Assembly: GCF_023502235.1 (NCBI RefSeq) | Contig: NZ_JAMFLY010000001.1 | Span: forward strand, 1,364,001-1,428,000 | DNA: 64,000 nucleotides | Direction: 5' to 3' | Origin: Flagellimonas myxillae | GTDB taxonomy: Bacteria; Bacteroidota; Bacteroidia; Flavobacteriales; Flavobacteriaceae | In this document: piece after piece, positions 45,909 to 53,813 of the stretch | How positions within the stretch are numbered: the first letter of the stretch is position 1 | Layout: each line of letters starts with the position of its first letter | Position numbers and translations under genes: made by a program | The notes under the pieces: generated by a model | Seen by the model: only the letters and a program-made list of their open reading frames with translations | Databases searched by the model: none | What the model was told of the DNA's origin: nothing

Positions 45909-48074
45909 TCAATCCACGGAAAACTTGGCCAGTTGCTGTTCCTCCCCGTGTTCCTGAAGCCGCACTAAGAATTCCTCGCTGCTTTGATTGCTCTTTCCAA
46001 AATTATATTGAACAGTACAAGTAAGAAAAGTGGGGATTTTATTCCCTGATGTCCTATTTCCGAGGTAGGTAACATTCAGTATCCAATCCCCTACGGTTTC
46101 CGGACCTACGATTTCAAACTGTTCACTACTGAATCCATGTTGAATCTCGTCCCGAATTCTTTTTCTGTCACTGCCAATGGTATGTTCCCAGTTGAAAAAC
46201 CGTTTTTGGGGATTCACAAACTGAACCACAAACTCAGTATCGGGATTGCTCCACTCCAAGACCAATCGGGCATTATACGTAAGGTTGTTCCGATAGCCAG
46301 CGGGTACCTTTGCAAGGTCCAACTGTGCGCGTTGTTGATTTGCCAAGTTTCGTAAATCAGCGCCGACCAATTTTTCCAAGCTCAAGAAATTTAATTCGGG
46401 ATTCGCGGAACCATCCAAAATTCCAGCATAAAGATGTGATGCCAATTGAAAGTTCCCAGCTCTACTGTTAGCAGTAGCAACATCGAGATACGACTGAATT
46501 TTATTTGGGAAATCTTCCGCCAATTTGTTTGCTCCCAATAAGGCCAATTTGTGATTTCCCGATTCCACTGCTTTTAAATACAACCCCCTCAACTCTTCAT
46601 AGCTAGCTGTCTCTTTTTCCAAACTATTGGACAAAATACGGTTGCCCAAATCTGGGTTGGATGCATAAAAGAAGGAGGCTACGTCCACCAAATACTCAGG
46701 GTAATCCTCGTAGCGTTTCCTTTGGGTGAGATAGATATCGTAGGCTTCTTGCACATTTTTTCCTTTTTTTAGCTCTTTAAGATATGGAGTCACCAAGGCT
46801 TTGTTGTTCACCTTTAGCTTTCCATCATAAACGTTGTTGGTCAAACGGGCAAGATCCTTTTTCTCTCCCCTGGGACCATCAACCGTTGCTGTTTTCGTGG
46901 TTATCAAAAGTACGCCATTGGCTCCCATGCTGCCATAACGATTGGTTGCCGCCAATCCCTTTAAAACTGTGATTTCCGCGATGTTCCGGGGGTCTATAAA
47001 GCTGGTTCCTGCAACTTTTCCTGTTGCTGAATTGGAGCGCTCCGTGGGAACCCCATCAATCACGATTAAACTGTAGTTGTTGCCCAATATGGAATTGCTG
47101 GGACGCATTTTGGTCTGGCTTAAATCTTCATTCTGACCCAGACTAACCCCAGAGAACTTCCCTTGTATTGCCCTATTGCCGGTGGTGGCAGCATCTGGAA
47201 TATTTTCCGAATCGATGGACTGGACCGCATATCCGACTTTATCCTTATTTTCCTTTCCGTATGCCGTGATGATTTCTTCCGGGGCCTCGTTGACCTCCTC
47301 GGTGACTACTACCTCTTTGAGTTGTATTCCACCATCATCAAAAGCAAATTGCAGGTTTTTTTCCTCACCCAGCACCAATTCCTTGATACTGGTCCCAATA
47401 GTTATTACAAGGGTGCTGCCTTTGGCCGCATTGATCTTAAACCCACCTTGATCATCAGTTTTCACCTTATTGGTGGGATCCTCCTTCACGAAAACATCTA
47501 TTGCGGGCATACCCCTTTCACCGTAATATACCGTTCCAGAGTACTCTCCGGGATCATCTCCTGCTATCCCAACCGTTTCTTTTTCCGCCAGGTTGATCAA
47601 GTTGCCATTGTTTATAATGGTCAATAGGTTAAGGCTGGCCCTATCAAAATCCGTTTTACTGTTGACAATGAATACTTCTCCCCCAAAATTTGGGGTGGCC
47701 GCACCGGCATTCTGGATCCCATCTGTAAACATAAGCACCACTCCCTCTTCTACATAACTATCCAACGATTCATAGGATGTAGCCCCGTCATAGTTAAAAT
47801 CCTTTAGTTTCTTCTTTATTTCTGCCCAATCTGAGTTGCGTACACTAAACTGATTTTGGGAAATTAGGGTGTTGCTGAAGGACAAAACTTTTACTTCTGC
47901 ATTTTGAATGGTCTTGAAATAGGTATCCAAAAAGTAGAATTCCTTATCCAAATCCCTGTGTTGCATTGAATGGGAAACATCCCAACAAATGGTCACTTTC
48001 TTCTGTTCCTGTGCTGTTATTCCCAAACTGGAACAAAAACACAGTACTGCCACAAAAATGTGTCTAAGGTTCAT
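45909..48074 (-). CDS. exported vWA + carboxypeptidase-regulatory + TonB-type plug protein without barrel
   Basis: 721 aa from the Met at 48074 (signal peptide MNLRHIFVAVLCFCSSLGITAQ); the frame from 48104 adds ten residues. Order: vWA domain (about 26-135) with a complete MIDAS site (D32, S34, S36 in WDVSHSM; T99 in GATSY; D118 in FTDG); carboxypeptidase-D-like beta-sandwich (about 170-245, ending KEVVVTEE like a TonB box); plug domain (about 270-395, NYSLIVIDGVPTE and GSMGANGVLLITTK); helical region (about 420-590); C-terminal beta domain (about 600-710). A true SusC-like receptor would have 600 more residues of barrel, which are absent. It starts 16 nt after the stop of its paralogue. Function unknown. 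Confidence 0.85.
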   Translation of the reverse strand: MNLRHIFVAVLCFCSSLGITAQEQKKVTICWDVSHSMQHRDLDKEFYFLDTYFKTIQNAEVKVLSFSNTLISQNQFSVRNSDWAEIKKKLKDFNYDGATSYESLDSYVEEGVVLMFTDGIQNAGAATPNFGGEVFIVNSKTDFDRASLNLLTIINNGNLINLAEKETVGIAGDDPGEYSGTVYYGERGMPAIDVFVKEDPTNKVKTDDQGGFKINAAKGSTLVITIGTSIKELVLGEEKNLQFAFDDGGIQLKEVVVTEEVNEAPEEIITAYGKENKDKVGYAVQSIDSENIPDAATTGNRAIQGKFSGVSLGQNEDLSQTKMRPSNSILGNNYSLIVIDGVPTERSNSATGKVAGTSFIDPRNIAEITVLKGLAATNRYGSMGANGVLLITTKTATVDGPRGEKKDLARLTNNVYDGKLKVNNKALVTPYLKELKKGKNVQEAYDIYLTQRKRYEDYPEYLVDVASFFYASNPDLGNRILSNSLEKETASYEELRGLYLKAVESGNHKLALLGANKLAEDFPNKIQSYLDVATANSRAGNFQLASHLYAGILDGSANPELNFLSLEKLVGADLRNLANQQRAQLDLAKVPAGYRNNLTYNARLVLEWSNPDTEFVVQFVNPQKRFFNWEHTIGSDRKRIRDEIQHGFSSEQFEIVGPETVGDWILNVTYLGNRTSGNKIPTFLTCTVQYNFGKSNQSSEEFLVRLQEHGEEQQLAKFSVD

Positions 48075-48090
48075 ATGATGGATTCGATTA

Positions 48091-49878
48091 TTAGTTAAGG
48101 GCAAACAATTGCTGGTTTACATTCCGAGCCCTGAGCTTAAAAACTTTGATTTCCTTTGTTTGGTTCGCGGTATTGAAATTGTGGTACACGGTGGTTTTTA
48201 AATAAGCAGGTGTCAATTGTTTGTTTCCCAAATATTTGATGTTGACTTTCCAAGTGCCATTTAAGGGTTTGTAAATCAGATATTCCTCACTGGAAAACCC
48301 AATTTGTTTTTCCTCTGTAATGCGGGAAGGATCAGCATCGAGGGAATGCGCCCAAGTAAAGTACTGCCCGTTGGGATCCACAAACTGAATTTCAAATTCC
48401 GCTTCCCCATCGTTCCACTCGAATACCAATCTGGTTCCATCAAAATCATCGGATTTTTCCAAACTCCGGGTAGCGCCTTTGGGCAATTTTTCACCATTCA
48501 GCACCAACAAATTTTTAAAGTCCTTGTCCATTACGGATTCAAATTCGTCCGATTCGCCCAAAATGGATTCACCAATGAGGTAATTGTATCGGGCATATAG
48601 GGCGGCTGATTTTTCAATTTCCCCAATATTCTTGTAGCTATAAGCCAGATTCTTGTACGATTGTACGTAATCAGGTCTCAACTGAAACACTTTTATATAT
48701 ACGCGGTGGGCCTCTTGATTCAACCCTTGGGCTTCCAATTTGTAGGCCAATGCCTTAAGGACGGCTGGATTGGAAGCAAAGCGTTTTTCCAAGGTCTTTA
48801 CAATCCGGATGGCATGTTTCATATCACCTTTTAGCTCAGAGAAGTGGGTAAAGCAATCCAGATAAAAATAGGGGGAGCTAGCATAGCGTTTCTCCATCTC
48901 GGCGTATACTGTCCGTGCCTCCTTTTGATCTTTAGCCTTAGCAATTTTCTCCAAATAAATGGGCGTTTCCAAGCTTGATTCCAACACTACATCCTTTTCT
49001 ACAAAATAATTGTCCCTTAACAACGCCTGATCAAGTGGTGGCTTTTCTTCAGGTTCCTTTGGACTGAAATTCCCTGTTTTTGTATTTATAATGACCACGC
49101 CCCCAGCTCCAAGTGAGCCATATTTTCCAAGTCCGGCTAGCGATTCCAAAACTGCTATCCGTTCAATATCGGATGTGTGGATAAAGGTGGGCGCCACTGT
49201 AGTGAGTACGCCGTCAATTTCAAAAATTGCGGGCACGGGTTTTGGATGCCTAAGTGCCCTGGGCAAATATAAAATTGGGGCCGTTAGGTCGCTAGGTCTC
49301 CCTTGTTTTGTTAGCTGGGTCAAAGACCCTTGGGCCGCAATTCGGAAGGCACTGGGTCTGAATACATAGGAAGCAGGAATCCATGATTCCAGGGCATCGA
49401 CAAAATCCTGTCCCGCCGGACTAAGATCGTCCCCGTCCACAACCTTTAGGGAATGCCCCAAACTCTCCTTATCCAAGATGCCAAAAGAGGTCTTTATAAG
49501 ATTTTTGTTGGTGTTGTATTCTTTAAAAAGTTCGTTTTGGGACTTTTTCCTCCGTTTCGTAACCACTACCTCATCCAATTCCTCTACCCAACTTTTAAGG
49601 GTCACATTGAGATTTCGTGTGATGTCTTCGACCACTATCTCCACTGTTTTTTTTCCTTGATGGCTAAAAACCAACATCTCTCCTTCATATACCTCAATTT
49701 GATATTTTCCTTCCCCGTCTGTTAAGGTGTTGGTATCTGTTCCCTTTATTTTAATATTGACATTGGCCAGGGGAGCTTTGCCATCACTGACCGAACCGCG
49801 AACCTGCTTGGTTTGACCCCATGAGCATGGAGCAAATGCCATCAAGAGGACTAGTACGTAAATTTTTGAGTTGAACAT
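48091..49878 (-). CDS. exported carboxypeptidase-regulatory + plug + TPR-like protein without barrel
   Basis: 595 aa. Signal peptide MFNSKIYVLVLLMAFAPCSWG. CarboxypepD_reg-like domain (about 25-98, KQVRGSVSDGKAPLANVNIK), linker ending LDEVVVTKRR like a TonB box, plug-like domain (about 140-268, FEIDGVLTTVAP and GSLGAGGVVIINTKTG), TPR-like helices (about 320-450, with LRPDYVQSYKNLAYSYKNIG), then a C-terminal domain that is clearly related to that of the next gene (compare FEIQFVDPNGQYFTWAHS with FVVQFVNPQKRFFNWEHT, and GFSSEEYLIY with GFSSEQFEIV). It lacks the vWA domain. First gene of a two-gene unit. Confidence 0.85.
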   Translation of the reverse strand: MFNSKIYVLVLLMAFAPCSWGQTKQVRGSVSDGKAPLANVNIKIKGTDTNTLTDGEGKYQIEVYEGEMLVFSHQGKKTVEIVVEDITRNLNVTLKSWVEELDEVVVTKRRKKSQNELFKEYNTNKNLIKTSFGILDKESLGHSLKVVDGDDLSPAGQDFVDALESWIPASYVFRPSAFRIAAQGSLTQLTKQGRPSDLTAPILYLPRALRHPKPVPAIFEIDGVLTTVAPTFIHTSDIERIAVLESLAGLGKYGSLGAGGVVIINTKTGNFSPKEPEEKPPLDQALLRDNYFVEKDVVLESSLETPIYLEKIAKAKDQKEARTVYAEMEKRYASSPYFYLDCFTHFSELKGDMKHAIRIVKTLEKRFASNPAVLKALAYKLEAQGLNQEAHRVYIKVFQLRPDYVQSYKNLAYSYKNIGEIEKSAALYARYNYLIGESILGESDEFESVMDKDFKNLLVLNGEKLPKGATRSLEKSDDFDGTRLVFEWNDGEAEFEIQFVDPNGQYFTWAHSLDADPSRITEEKQIGFSSEEYLIYKPLNGTWKVNIKYLGNKQLTPAYLKTTVYHNFNTANQTKEIKVFKLRARNVNQQLFALN

Positions 49879-50001
49879 TGGACTTGAATTTTATGATTGA
49901 TGCTATACAAATTACCAAATTTTCAGCTGCCAAGAAACTCCAATTGATAAATGCCCCTGTTGATGTTATGAATTGTTCATATGATCTGAGCAATAAACCT
50001 G

Positions 50002-51360
50002 TTATTTTCCCTGATGTTCCTTTGTCCTAGGAATTAAAAGCAATTCGGTTTGCCTTCCATTAACGTATCGAAATCCATCGTCCCCAAAGAACCCCGCTTC
50101 CTCCAGCATAATGCGTATATCCCTTTTCCATTCCGGGATATGCACCGTGGTGTTCAGCTCAATGGCATACACCGTATTTGGATTCAATGGATAGTTGTCT
50201 CCGTCGTCCTTCATCACTCCGCCTTGCGCATCCCACATTCCAATGGTGGTCCCGGCGGAATGCCCATAGGAACCCAAAGGATGGGTATATATTGCGGGGC
50301 GAAGCCCTGTTGCTTTTGCATCTCCGAGGGCCTTGGCCAAAATTTCATTCCCAGTGCGTCCCGCGACCATGTTTTGAGTAAGGAAATCCTGCACCCGATT
50401 GCCATCATAAAGGGCATTGATCAAGAAGGAAGGTGCAGTGGTTTCGTTCGGTTTTAAAACATAGGCCAATTCCTGGCAATCGGTGTTTAACCGCAAATAG
50501 GTTATTCCAAAATCACAGTGCAAGAGGTCTCCAGGCTGAATAACAAGGTCGTCCGGTCGCCCGGAAAACGAATAGAGATGGCTAACCAACTCTTCGCTTG
50601 TGCGCTGTACATCCACGGTTGGGTGAAACCAAGTTTCCAGACCCAATTCCGTCACTTTTTGGCGCATCCACCACTCCACTTCGGTGGTCGTTGTAATTCC
50701 GGGGGTAATCACTTTTTCGGAAAACGCTTCAGCAATGATGTCATGGGTTATATCAACCAATTGATTGTAGATCACCATCTCCCTTGGAGAGCGGGTCTCG
50801 ATCCACCGAACTGCCAATTGCTCCGCAGACTGCACCCGGGCATGGTACTTTTTGGGTAGAATGGCCATAAATCCGTCATAATCCGTTTTGTCCAACCCAT
50901 CGGCAATATTATGGTCCTTGGAAAAATTAAGTCCAATGGTTTTTGGGTTTCGCTCCTCGATAAGTTGCTGAAGCCGTTTCCATTGATCAGGTTCCTTTTC
51001 TTTGTCCCAGGCAGATGTTATGCTTTTGCCCACATTGTATCGGGCCACGGCCAATCGTTCTGTGGTATCCTTTTCCTTATCCCTATAAAAGAGTAAAATG
51101 GTACGTCTTCGTGCATTTAGCCAGGTAGCAGGCAGCATGGTTTTTAGAACCGGGTCCTCATTGTATTCCCGTGAAATAAGAATCCACATATCAATGCCGG
51201 TATCATCCATAAGTTGGGGCAGCAAACTGGTAAACCGTTCTTCAAGGATTTCATCTACTACTCTTGCCCGTTCTTGTTCTGGTAGGATTTGTTGGGAATT
51301 CAGGATCAAGGGTAAAAGAAAAAGAGGAAAAAGGTTAACGATGAAGGTGAGTTTTCGCAT
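50002..51360 (-). CDS. exported M24 family metallopeptidase (Xaa-Pro aminopeptidase-like)
   Basis: 452 aa from the Met at 51360, which begins a signal peptide (MRKLTFIVNLFPLFLLPLIL); ten extra residues in the longer frame lack support. N-terminal creatinase-like domain (MDDTGIDMWILISREYNEDP) and C-terminal pita-bread fold. Metal ligands: Asp pair in LLHCDFGITYLRLNTDCQEL, His in PLGSYGHSAG, Glu in YAIELNTTV, and a last Glu probably in MLEEAGFF. Cleaves N-terminal residues before proline; here in the periplasm. A terminator separates it from the plug/vWA gene upstream, and a 123-nt gap from the next gene, so it appears to be its own unit. Confidence 0.9.
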   Translation of the reverse strand: MRKLTFIVNLFPLFLLPLILNSQQILPEQERARVVDEILEERFTSLLPQLMDDTGIDMWILISREYNEDPVLKTMLPATWLNARRRTILLFYRDKEKDTTERLAVARYNVGKSITSAWDKEKEPDQWKRLQQLIEERNPKTIGLNFSKDHNIADGLDKTDYDGFMAILPKKYHARVQSAEQLAVRWIETRSPREMVIYNQLVDITHDIIAEAFSEKVITPGITTTTEVEWWMRQKVTELGLETWFHPTVDVQRTSEELVSHLYSFSGRPDDLVIQPGDLLHCDFGITYLRLNTDCQELAYVLKPNETTAPSFLINALYDGNRVQDFLTQNMVAGRTGNEILAKALGDAKATGLRPAIYTHPLGSYGHSAGTTIGMWDAQGGVMKDDGDNYPLNPNTVYAIELNTTVHIPEWKRDIRIMLEEAGFFGDDGFRYVNGRQTELLLIPRTKEHQGK

Positions 51361-51401
51361 GTTGGAAATATTTCCCTTAAAATACACCATTTCAAAAACA
51401 T

Positions 51402-51426
51402 AAAAAAAGTGCCCGAAGGCACTTTT
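51402..51426 (-). terminator. intrinsic terminator of the plug/vWA gene
   Basis: Minus strand GTGCC-TTCG-GGCAC followed by a T run. Stem 51409-51413 / 51418-51422 with a stable UUCG tetraloop, right after the stop at 51427. Confidence 0.85.
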
Positions 51427-53547
51427 CTACATACTGTCGGAATAGGATTTCACCAAACGGATAAACTCCGCCCTATACCCTTCCGAATCATTTTCCAGTC
51501 CTTTGTTTGCCAACTGGACCACATCCTCCAAGGAACTTTGATTTGTAAATTGGGATTTTCTTAAATGCAGCCCAAATAATGCCACCGCTGCCGAAAAATT
51601 GAAATCAGCAGTCATTTCCGTAGGTGTGTTTTCCAATATTTGATTGATTTCCGTACTCACATCCCCATCTGGTTTTTTGTATCTAAATTTCACGGTTAGG
51701 AGCTCATTGGATACCGTGTCCACCACTTCTTTGGTATACTTTAAATCGTGCACAGGCTTTAGAAAAGTACTCTCCGAACCTGTTGGAACAATCTCATACA
51801 AAGCCGTTACCGTGTGTCCGCTCCCCAACTCTCCGGCATCTTTGGTATCGTCAATAAAATCCTCATCGGCCAATAGCCTGTTTTCGTATCCAATCAATCG
51901 GTATCCCTTTACAACGGTAGGATTAAATTCAACTTGGATTTTTACATCCTTGGCAATGGTGTATAGTGTTCCACCGAACTCCTTGCCAAAAACCTTTTGG
52001 GCCTCTTGCATGGTATCTATATAAGCATGGTTGCCATTGCCTTTGTCGGCCAGTTTTTCCATTTTAGAATCCTTGTAATTTCCCATACCAAAGCCCAATA
52101 CGGATAGGAACACCCCCGTTTTTCTTTTTTCTTCTATAAGTTTTACCATGTCTTTATCACTGGATGGCCCTACATTGAAATCACCATCGGTAGCCAAGAT
52201 GACCCGGTTATTGCCATTCTTGATAAAGTTTTTTTGTGCCAATTTATAGGCCAACTTGATTCCGGCTCCTCCAGCTGTAGATCCACCCGCTTCCAGATTT
52301 TCAATGGCATTTCTGATTTTCTCTTTTTGATTGCCGCGTGTTGGGGGTAAAACCTCTCCAGCCGCTCCGGCATAAACCACGATGGAAACCTTGTCTTTCT
52401 CCCGCAGTTGGTTTACCAACAACTTGAAAGCAGACTTTAAGAGCGGAAGTTTATTTTGGCTTGACATGGAACCGGAGACATCAATTAAAAAAGTAAGGTT
52501 CGAAGGGGGCAGTTCGTCATTTGTATAGGATTTGCCCTGAAGCCCTATCCGTACCAATTGGGTTCCAGAATTCCACGGGGTTTGCGTTACTTCGGTGGTA
52601 ATAGAAAAAGGATGCTCCTTGGGTTGGGGGTAATCGTAGGTAAAATAGTTGACCATTTCCTCAATCTTGACGGCATCTACCGGAATCTGCTGCCCATTAT
52701 TGATCATGCGTCTAACATTGCTATAGGATGCTTTGTCCACATCAATGGAAAATGTGGAAAGTGGATTCAAGGCTACATGCTCAAACTGATTCTCATGGAT
52801 TTGGGCATATTTCTCGTCATTTTCCACCTGGTAGTTCCCTTTTTTTGTGGTGATGACCACACAACCATTTTTAGCCGAAGAACCAAAGAGTTTTCTTGCC
52901 TTGGCTCCTTTGTACACATTCACTTTATCAATGTCTTTTGAATTGATTTGGGAAACTACAGGGATGTTCTCCTTTCGGATAGGTACACCATCCACAATAT
53001 AGAGTGGGTCCTTGGCACTTCGCAGAGAACTCATCCCCCTGATAACAATACGTGGCTGATTCTGGATTTTACCAGATGATTTGGTAATGTTTACACCGGC
53101 TGCGCTTCCGCTTAGGGCTTGGGAAATGGAATTGTGATAATCCTTTCTTTTTTGCCTTGCAATTTGGGCCGGGGAAGGTGCAATGCTTTGCACAGCGAAT
53201 GATAAGGACTTCTGCACTCTTCTAGCGCCATAAGCTGTAACGACAACCTCATCCAACGCTTGAAAATCTTCTTCGAGCATAACATTGATGGTTGTGGATG
53301 ATCCTACAGTCATGCTTTTGGTGACAAAGCCCAAATAGGAAAATACTAGTGTTTGGCCTTGATTTGCCTCAATGGAGTAATTACCGTCAAAATCGGTTTG
53401 GACAGTAATTTTGGTTCCCTTTACCATAACATTTGCTCCTGGTAAGGGCAGATTTTCAGAATCGGTTACAACACCAGTGATGGTTTTGGCACTTATTCCA
53501 AAACTGCACAGCAATGCTATGACCAGAATAGTAGTTTGATTTTTCAT
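51427..53547 (-). CDS. exported carboxypeptidase-regulatory + plug + YfbK-type vWA protein
   Basis: 706 aa from the Met at 53547 (signal peptide MKNQTTILVIALLCSFGISA); the frame from 53589 adds 14 residues. Order: CarboxypepD_reg domain (about 22-92), link DEVVVTAYGARRVQ like the SusC TonB-box region, plug (about 110-238, RIVIRGMSSLRSAKDPLYIV then DGVPIR and SSAKNGCVVITTKKG), YfbK-type N-terminal domain (about 255-345), vWA domain (about 350-530) with complete MIDAS (D356, S358, S360; T424 in GGSTAGG; ATDGDFN) and DUF3520-like C-terminal domain. E. coli YfbK is a vWA lipoprotein; here it is fused behind a plug. No barrel. Own promoter and terminator. Confidence 0.88.
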   Translation of the reverse strand: MKNQTTILVIALLCSFGISAKTITGVVTDSENLPLPGANVMVKGTKITVQTDFDGNYSIEANQGQTLVFSYLGFVTKSMTVGSSTTINVMLEEDFQALDEVVVTAYGARRVQKSLSFAVQSIAPSPAQIARQKRKDYHNSISQALSGSAAGVNITKSSGKIQNQPRIVIRGMSSLRSAKDPLYIVDGVPIRKENIPVVSQINSKDIDKVNVYKGAKARKLFGSSAKNGCVVITTKKGNYQVENDEKYAQIHENQFEHVALNPLSTFSIDVDKASYSNVRRMINNGQQIPVDAVKIEEMVNYFTYDYPQPKEHPFSITTEVTQTPWNSGTQLVRIGLQGKSYTNDELPPSNLTFLIDVSGSMSSQNKLPLLKSAFKLLVNQLREKDKVSIVVYAGAAGEVLPPTRGNQKEKIRNAIENLEAGGSTAGGAGIKLAYKLAQKNFIKNGNNRVILATDGDFNVGPSSDKDMVKLIEEKRKTGVFLSVLGFGMGNYKDSKMEKLADKGNGNHAYIDTMQEAQKVFGKEFGGTLYTIAKDVKIQVEFNPTVVKGYRLIGYENRLLADEDFIDDTKDAGELGSGHTVTALYEIVPTGSESTFLKPVHDLKYTKEVVDTVSNELLTVKFRYKKPDGDVSTEINQILENTPTEMTADFNFSAAVALFGLHLRKSQFTNQSSLEDVVQLANKGLENDSEGYRAEFIRLVKSYSDSM

Positions 53548-53591
53548 AATTGACACAGTTTTTAGGATTTGTTCCAAACCTAGTGTCAATT
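53548..53591. promoter_or_regulatory. 9-bp inverted repeat around the plug/vWA promoter
   Basis: AATTGACAC (53548-53556) and GTGTCAATT (53583-53591) are perfect inverted arms 26 nt apart. One arm touches the start codon and the other lies just upstream of the -7 element. Operator function is inferred. Confidence 0.4.
53575..53582 (-). promoter_or_regulatory. -7 element TAGGTTTG of the plug/vWA gene
   Basis: Minus strand TAGGTTTG, exact TAnnTTTG, 27 nt before the ATG at 53547. Confidence 0.5.
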
Positions 53592-53724
53592 ACTATAGCG
53601 GGAAATCGGGAATGAGTCAACTTACCTAAAACAAAAGGGAATACCCTTCTTGAATTAGTTTGCTTGGGCAAATAATTTATTTGGGTGACCGTGCTTTTAA
53701 AAACGAAAGATGGGCTGAAATCCC

Positions 53725-53762
53725 TCATCCGTCAATTCAAAACCCGCTTTCGTCAATTGGCA
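53725..53762 (+). promoter_or_regulatory. candidate two-site operator (21-bp direct repeat), copy 2
   Basis: CCGTCAATT (53728-53736) and TCGTCAATT (53749-53757), 21 bp apart, preceded by CAT and followed by GGCAC. The stretch CATCCGTCAATTCAAAA is identical to copy 1 at 8738-8754. Lies 56 nt before the ATG of the IPT/FG-GAP gene. Confidence 0.5.
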
Positions 53763-53813
53763 CCTCATAGATACACGATAGATTCCTTCCTTAGTTTCCA
53801 AAATTTGATGATC

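Noticed and set aside
45909..53547. Decayed SusC-like receptors
   Set aside because: All three frames are intact, end in ordered non-barrel domains and have signal peptides; two have full MIDAS sites, which decay would not create.
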